Notes under the pieces: generated by a model
Told to the model about the DNA's origin: nothing
What the model saw: the letters and a program-made list of their open reading frames with translations, nothing else
Databases searched by the model: none
NCBI RefSeq assembly: GCF_014645735.1
Contig: NZ_BMMH01000038.1
Span: 1-37,433 of the forward strand
Direction: 5' to 3'
Source: Nocardia jinanensis
GTDB lineage: Bacteria > Actinomycetota > Actinomycetes > Mycobacteriales > Mycobacteriaceae
Length of the DNA stretch: 37,433 nucleotides
In this document: piece after piece, positions 32,980-37,433 of the stretch
Position numbering within the stretch: position 1 is the first letter of the stretch
Layout of the letters: each line of letters opens with the position of its first letter
Position numbers and translations under genes: made by a program

Positions 32980-33115
32980 GGCGGCGCCTTCGGCGCCGCT
33001 GGCGGGGCCCTATTAACCCCGGTTCTTCACTCCTTCGCTCAGTCGCTGCGCTCCTTCGCTACGTCGCTCCAGAACCGGGGCGGGCCCCGCCACCGAGGTG
33101 GACCATCCGGAGAAG
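32980..33115 (-). repeat. Intergenic palindromic repeat, copy 3 (inverted)
   Basis: This is the reverse complement of copies 1 and 2: GGCGGCGCC hairpin, then GGCGGGGCCC, CCCCGGTTCT, the GCGAAGGAG segment on the opposite strand, AGAACCGGGG and GGGCCCCGCC. Together with copy 2 it encloses pth-rplY in inverted orientation. Its outer arm (about 33074-33115) is also the beginning of the 173-bp tandem repeat. Confidence 0.9.
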
Positions 33116-33437
33116 ACAAAGGTGTACCCGCAGATACGTCTCCACCGACCAGGTCGCCCACCACACGTCAGCAGTCCAAGACCACAGATCACTGAACAAC
33201 CGCCCCCACACACGGTCACCACACCCCTTCGCCACACCACTCCACAACCGGGGCGGGCCCCGCCACCGAGGCGGACCATCCGGAGAAGACAAAGGTGTAC
33301 CCGCAGATACGTCTCCACCGACCAAGTCGCCCACCACACGCCAACAGCCCAAGACCACAGATCACTGAACAACCGCCCCCACACACGGTCACCACACCCC
33401 TTCGCCACACCACCCCACAACCGAGGCGGGCCCCGAC
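33091..33437 (+). repeat. 173-bp tandem repeat, two units plus a partial third
   Basis: The segment beginning CCACCGAGGTGGACCATCC (33090) recurs 173 bp later, and the AACCG..GCGGGCCCC motif occurs at 33074, 33247 and 33420, exactly 173 bp apart. Units differ by only a few bases. It lies in the divergent gap between rplY and prfC, contains no convincing gene and seems to have grown from the arm of repeat copy 3. Confidence 0.88.
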
Positions 33438-33564
33438 CACGAATCGACGCGGTGGTGTGGCGGTGGTGCACACCGATCGCCCTGGTAGGTGCACGGCGCG
33501 ACTCCTGGAGGCCGTCACGTAGCCTGGACGGTTGTCCCGCACTTCCGCCGAAAGGTTGTTTCCG

Positions 33565-35208
33565 TTGACCGCCTCCACCGAGGGCTCCGTCGCGCCCGCC
33601 GCGCGCGGGTTGGCCGCCGAGGTGTCGCGGCGTCGCACCTTCGCCGTGATCTCCCACCCCGACGCGGGTAAATCGACGCTCACCGAAGCTCTCGCGCTGC
33701 ACGCCCACAAGATTTCCGAGGCGGGCGCCATCCACGGCAAAGCGGGACGTAAGTCGACGGTGTCGGACTGGATGGAGATGGAGAAGGCGCGCGGTATCTC
33801 GGTGAGCTCCACCGCGTTGCAGTTCAATTACCGGGCGGCCGGCTCCGAGGTCGACAATGTGATCAATCTCGTCGATACCCCCGGACACTCCGATTTCTCC
33901 GAGGACACCTACCGCGTCCTGACCGCGGTGGATGCCGCGGTGATGCTGATCGACGCCGCCAAGGGCCTGGAACCACAGACGCTGAAACTGTTCCAGGTGT
34001 GCCGCCATCGCGGTATCCCGGTGATCACCGTCATCAACAAATGGGACCGGCCGGGGCGGGCTCCGCTGGAACTGCTCGACGAGATCGACGAGCGGATCGG
34101 GCTCACTCCCACCCCACTGTTCCTGCCGGTCGGTATCGCCGGAGATTTCCGGGGCCTGCTGCGCCGCAGGCCCGACGGCACGGCCGCCGAATACATCCAC
34201 TTCACCCGGACCGCCGGTGGCGCGACCATCGCGCCGGAGGAATCGCTGACCGCCGAGGCCGCCGAGGCCCGGGAGGGTGAACCGTGGAGCACGGCCGCGG
34301 AGGAGAGCGAACTGCTCTCGGCCACCGGTCAGGACCATGATCAGGAACTCTTCCTCGCCGGGCAGACCTCCCCGGTGATCTACGCCTCGGCCATGCTGAA
34401 CTTCGGGGTCCGGCAACTGCTGGAGACCCTGGTGGCGCTCGCGCCCGCACCCCGCTTCCGGGCCGCGGTCGACGGCACCGCGCGCGCACCAGAGGACCCC
34501 TTCAGCGCGGTGGTGTTCAAGGTGCAGGCCGGTATGGACACCGCCCATCGTGACCGGCTGGCGTTCATGCGGATCGTCTCCGGTGAGTTCGAACGCGGCA
34601 TGGTGGTCACCCACGCGCAGACCGGCCGCCCGTTCGCGACCAAATACGCGCTCACGGTGTTCGGCCGCGAACGCGCGACGGTGGACACCGCCTATCCCGG
34701 CGATGTGGTGGGCCTGGTGAACGCGACAGCTCTGGCCCCCGGCCACACCCTTTTCGTGGACAAGAAGGTCGAGTTCCCACCGATCCCCTCGTTCGCGCCG
34801 GAACATTTCGCGGCGCTGCGGGCCCGGAGCGCGGGCAAGTACAAGCAGTTCCGCAAGGCCATCGATCAGCTCGATTCCGAGGGTGTGGTGCAGGTACTGC
34901 GCAACGATTCGCGCGGTGACGCCTCACCCGTGCTCGCGGCCGTCGGTCCCATGCAGTTCGAAGTGGTGACGGCCCGGATGCAGGGTGAATTCGGGGTCGA
35001 GACCCAGCTCGATCATCTCGCCTATACGATTGCCCGGCGCACCGACGCCGAATCGGCGTCCGAACTGGATCGCCAGCGCGGGGTGGAGGTGTTCACCCGG
35101 AGCGACGGCGCGATCCTGGCCGTGTTCAGCGATAAATGGCGGTTGCAGTACATCCAGAAAGAGATGCCCGGCCTCACGCTGGAACCACTGGTCGCGGCGG
35201 CCGACTGA
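33565..35208 (+). CDS. prfC: Peptide chain release factor 3
   Basis: A 547-residue GTPase that recycles RF1/RF2 after termination. The P-loop HPDAGKST is at residues 31-38, then VDTPGHSDF and NKWDRPGR, followed by the EF-Tu-like second domain and the RF3 C-terminal domain (FAPEHFAALRARSAGKYKQFRKAI). Start choice is uncertain: TTG 33565 has AAAGG about 9 bp before it and gives the usual short N-terminus before SRRRTFAVISH; TTG 33532 would add 11 residues. Its 5' region contains the tail of the tandem repeat, so its promoter lies in or next to repeat DNA. Confidence 0.95.
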   Translation: MTASTEGSVAPAARGLAAEVSRRRTFAVISHPDAGKSTLTEALALHAHKISEAGAIHGKAGRKSTVSDWMEMEKARGISVSSTALQFNYRAAGSEVDNVINLVDTPGHSDFSEDTYRVLTAVDAAVMLIDAAKGLEPQTLKLFQVCRHRGIPVITVINKWDRPGRAPLELLDEIDERIGLTPTPLFLPVGIAGDFRGLLRRRPDGTAAEYIHFTRTAGGATIAPEESLTAEAAEAREGEPWSTAAEESELLSATGQDHDQELFLAGQTSPVIYASAMLNFGVRQLLETLVALAPAPRFRAAVDGTARAPEDPFSAVVFKVQAGMDTAHRDRLAFMRIVSGEFERGMVVTHAQTGRPFATKYALTVFGRERATVDTAYPGDVVGLVNATALAPGHTLFVDKKVEFPPIPSFAPEHFAALRARSAGKYKQFRKAIDQLDSEGVVQVLRNDSRGDASPVLAAVGPMQFEVVTARMQGEFGVETQLDHLAYTIARRTDAESASELDRQRGVEVFTRSDGAILAVFSDKWRLQYIQKEMPGLTLEPLVAAAD

Positions 35209-35225
35209 GCCGGCTCAACCGGCCG
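35198..35225. terminator. Bidirectional stem-loop between convergent prfC and SnoaL-like genes
   Basis: CGGCCG at 35198-35203 and 35220-35225 flank the palindrome GAGCCGGCTC (35207-35216). The dyad covers both stop codons of the convergent genes and could terminate either transcript. No T tract. Confidence 0.45.
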
Positions 35226-36024
35226 CCCGCTCCTCGGGGCCCGGGTACTCCCGATCCGGATCGTATCCACCGGTATCGGGCCGGGGGCCGGCCGCGGGGT
35301 AGTCGCGCGGGGTCCGTTCGACCTCTTCGACTCCGCTGGGCTGCTGGATCAGGCCCCAGCGGTTGGCGGTGAGCCGCAGACTGGGCAGATCGCTGAGGCA
35401 GAGCACCACTTCATAGGTGCGTTCGTATCCGGTGCGCGCGATCCGCCAGCGTCCGTCGTCGCAGCGCACGTATTCATCGTTGTAGAAGGCCGAGCCGCGC
35501 AGCAACATATTGTTCTCGGGAATCAGCGCGGTATCGGACAGATACCAGATTCCGGTCGCCCGATCTCCGTCCACATCGATCTCTGGATGATCGCATCGGT
35601 GTTCGGTGATGACATGCGGCCCGAGAGTATTTCGCAGGAATGTGAGAAATGCTTCCCGGGATTCGAACTGCAGATATTCGCTATAGGTCGCCGTTGCCTC
35701 CGGGATCATCGTCTCCGCGAGTTCATCCCACAGTTTGGTGTCCAGCGTCCGCAGATACCGGAATTTGAGGCGATGTATCGCGAGCACGTCGTCTGCCGTC
35801 ACGGAACTCACCCCGGATCGTTCGCCGGGACGCATCGGCCCCATCGTCAACGGCACATCCGGCTCGGGCTCGAGCCGCGGTGGCAGCGAGACGTCGAGCC
35901 CGGCTCCCAATGCGGCCGCGAGCGCGGCACCGGAGAAGGCCATGGTTTCACTGCTCTGGCCCGGCCGCCGCGGAAATCCACCCGGGCTCGGCCCGGGATC
36001 GTTGCGCTCCTCGCCCTGGTCCAT
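35215..36024 (-). CDS. SnoaL-like (NTF2-fold) protein
   Basis: A 269-residue protein. The first ~75 residues are Pro/Gly-rich and unrelated to the fold. Residues about 77-210 match the SnoaL-like NTF2 pattern: IHRLKFRYLRTLDTKLWDEL, the strand TATYSEYLQFESREAFLTFL, HRCDHPEIDVDGDRATGIWY and DDGRWRIARTGYERTYE. Members include polyketide cyclases, dehydratases and steroid-related enzymes, so the substrate cannot be deduced. A start downstream of ATG 36024 (for example the Met at 35943) would trim the odd N-terminus. Next to prfC and unrelated to it by function. Confidence 0.8.
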   Translation of the reverse strand: MDQGEERNDPGPSPGGFPRRPGQSSETMAFSGAALAAALGAGLDVSLPPRLEPEPDVPLTMGPMRPGERSGVSSVTADDVLAIHRLKFRYLRTLDTKLWDELAETMIPEATATYSEYLQFESREAFLTFLRNTLGPHVITEHRCDHPEIDVDGDRATGIWYLSDTALIPENNMLLRGSAFYNDEYVRCDDGRWRIARTGYERTYEVVLCLSDLPSLRLTANRWGLIQQPSGVEEVERTPRDYPAAGPRPDTGGYDPDREYPGPEERAAG

Positions 36025-36184
36025 ACCTCCACCATCCCACCTGAAATGGACAAATAGGGAGGTAATTCAGATCTGTATCGGATTGCTATCCTGCGTCGGC
36101 GGTATCACGAGCTCGACCGCCCCGGCCGGTCGATACGGAAAAGTCCAGGTAGACAGCTTCGAACACCGTTTCCGGCGGGCGATA

Positions 36185-37285
36185 TCAGGGCCGTTCACCG
36201 TTGCCGATGGTGAAGCAGGTCCGGCAGAAATCCTCGCCGAACTCGGTCAAGCGCAAGCTTTTGCGGACTATTTTCGGTGCACGCCCCGCTTTTTTCAGCG
36301 CCGCCTCCACGATCGGCTGGACCTCCAGCACCATATACCGGCTCAGTACGACCGGATCGTCGGAATTATCGGTCAGCCCCAGCCGGCTCAGGTTGATGAG
36401 ATACGAGCGCGCGCGGTCCATATAGCGCACCCCGGCCTGCTCCGGAACCGAGGTCAGGCCCCCGGCGATCAGTTCCGACCCGATACCCAGGGGGCGGTTG
36501 GTGCGCACATCGACCGTCGGCTGCGGGCCGTTGAGCGCCATATAGCGCAGAATGCGGGCCTCGTCGGGGGCCAGTTCGTCCAGAATCCGGTCGTAGGCCG
36601 GATGCACCTCTTCGGTGAAGTACACATCGGCCGAGCGGGCCAGCAGCGCGTCCCCGCGTTTGCGTAGTTCGGCGACACTGGCCGAGCGCAGGTAGGAACC
36701 GACTGCGACGGTCTGCGGGGCGGGGGTCTGCCCGGTCGGCACGTAGCTGACGATCTCGCGCACCGATCCCTCGGTCACACCGAGCGCACTGCGCGCGATG
36801 GAACGCAGCGCGTTACCGGTCCGTTCGGCGATCTCGGCCGAGGATTCCCCCTCCAGCGCGGCCTGGGTGATCTCCCGGGTCACCTCGTAGGAGGTTTCCA
36901 CCGCCCACTGACCTCCGCGCACCACGCTGCCGGCCGCCAGGCCCGCCGCCCGGAAAACCCCGCGGATCAGCCGGGCCTCGTTGCTGATCTGCCGCTGCTC
37001 GACATCGGAGCTGCGTTCCACACTCGACGGCGGCCGACGTTCGACGCCGGCGGTGGAAGCGCGCACACCGTTGGTGGAAGAACCGCGAGTGGGTCCCGGG
37101 ATCGACGCGCGCCCGGCACCCGGGGACGCGCTGCGCTGCACGGCTCGGGAACCGGTTCGGGGGATCGCCGGTCCGGTCCTGTCGTCTGCCACGTCTACTC
37201 CGATATCGCCAGATGAACGAATCCGCTCACCGATTATTGCCCATTCGCCGCGATCACCCGCCGCCGGACCATAAATCCGGCTCAC
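36185..37285 (-). CDS. Abi-alpha-like (DUF4393) protein
   Basis: A 366-residue protein. The N-terminal ~100 residues are disordered (Arg/Ser/Pro-rich). The middle is helical, with GVFRAAGLAAGSVV as a possible membrane-associated helix. The C-terminal half resembles the Abi-alpha/DUF4393 family: PAYDRILDELAPDEARILRYMALNG, YLINLSRLGL and the terminal LRLTEFGEDFCRTCF. The family is named for an abortive-infection link, but most members are uncharacterised and also occur in ordinary genomes. ATG 37285 has no strong ribosome binding site; several Met/Val codons inside the disordered part could also serve. Nothing recognisable lies in 37286-37433. Confidence 0.75.
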   Translation of the reverse strand: MSRIYGPAAGDRGEWAIIGERIRSSGDIGVDVADDRTGPAIPRTGSRAVQRSASPGAGRASIPGPTRGSSTNGVRASTAGVERRPPSSVERSSDVEQRQISNEARLIRGVFRAAGLAAGSVVRGGQWAVETSYEVTREITQAALEGESSAEIAERTGNALRSIARSALGVTEGSVREIVSYVPTGQTPAPQTVAVGSYLRSASVAELRKRGDALLARSADVYFTEEVHPAYDRILDELAPDEARILRYMALNGPQPTVDVRTNRPLGIGSELIAGGLTSVPEQAGVRYMDRARSYLINLSRLGLTDNSDDPVVLSRYMVLEVQPIVEAALKKAGRAPKIVRKSLRLTEFGEDFCRTCFTIGNGERP

Positions 37286-37433
37286 GTCTGAGACACTAGT
37301 GGGCGCAGCTGGGCGAAGCCCATCGGTAGCCGCGCACGGCCGGAGCGAAGGCGGAGGTACGCCTAATTGTATTGCCCTGTGAGGTTGGGGACGCGGCTGG
37401 CTGGTGGGTGTCCACCGAGTGCAGTGTGGCCGC

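Noticed and set aside
33074..33437. CRISPR array
   Set aside because: The 173-bp units are contiguous and nearly identical over their whole length, with no short repeat/variable spacer alternation and no cas genes nearby.
33013..34806. A 597-codon minus-strand open frame over the tandem repeat and prfC
   Set aside because: It overlaps prfC, which has clear GTPase motifs, and its other half is a translation of the tandem repeat; no domain is visible.

Overview
The window looks like chromosome from a high-GC mycolate-type actinomycete, most likely a Nocardia or close relative. The reasons are strong G/C bias at third codon positions, GTG/TTG starts, an LpqH-type lipoprotein, EspG and PE/PPE-like type VII secretion partners without mycobacterial-style PE/PPE, a DUF3558 lipoprotein, an XRE/DUF397 pair and a complete ergothioneine operon. 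No database search was possible, so the genus is inferred.

Layout. 1-2.4 kb: intergenic repeat, a gamma-butyrolactone-receptor-like TetR gene, a second TetR gene and tRNA-Gln(TTG). 2.4-7.6 kb: the housekeeping pair glmU-prs closed by a perfect 36-nt palindrome, a small acidic protein, a repeat-rich DUF4190-like membrane protein and ribonuclease Z. 7.6-9.9 kb: a short cupin-like gene coupled to an HxlR regulator, divergent from an MDR-family oxidoreductase, then a Nudix hydrolase. 9.9-10.3 kb: a structured element with a gene remnant. 10.3-15.6 kb: a tightly coupled four-gene minus-strand operon (two unrecognised proteins, a TPR protein and a CHAT caspase-like protease). 15.7-17.2 kb: LpqH-like lipoprotein and a membrane protein. 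17.3-22.9 kb: two convergent cassettes of type VII secretion substrates and helpers (EspC-like, WXG-like, unknown and membrane protein on +; lipoprotein, PE-like, PPE-like and EspG on -), with none of the Ecc core genes. 23.2-25.3 kb: XRE/DUF397 pair, then a second copy of the structured element leading two small resolvase-like genes. 25.3-31.2 kb: egtABCD with a divergent egtE-like PLP enzyme. 31.4-33.5 kb: pth and rplY on the minus strand, enclosed by inverted copies of the intergenic repeat, plus a 173-bp tandem repeat. 33.6-37.3 kb: prfC, a SnoaL-like protein and an Abi-alpha-like protein.

How the parts work together. glmU-prs supply UDP-GlcNAc and PRPP. EgtA-D make ergothioneine from glutamate, cysteine and histidine, with the PLP enzyme as candidate final C-S lyase. 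The CHAT/TPR operon looks like a protease-based stress or conflict module. The type VII cassettes look like a substrate/chaperone island that must use a secretion core elsewhere.

The least explained signals are: (1) a ~112-118-nt dyad element present twice (9949-10060 and 24444-24561), with a 12-bp outer stem that carries a compensatory base-pair change, lying just before a small resolvase-like gene in one copy and before its decayed remnant in the other; (2) the four-gene CHAT operon with two unrecognised members; (3) a ~136-bp intergenic repeat whose inverted copies bracket pth-rplY, which lie opposite to glmU-prs, unlike the co-directional order known in mycobacteria; (4) an apparent single-base frameshift in the WXG-like gene.
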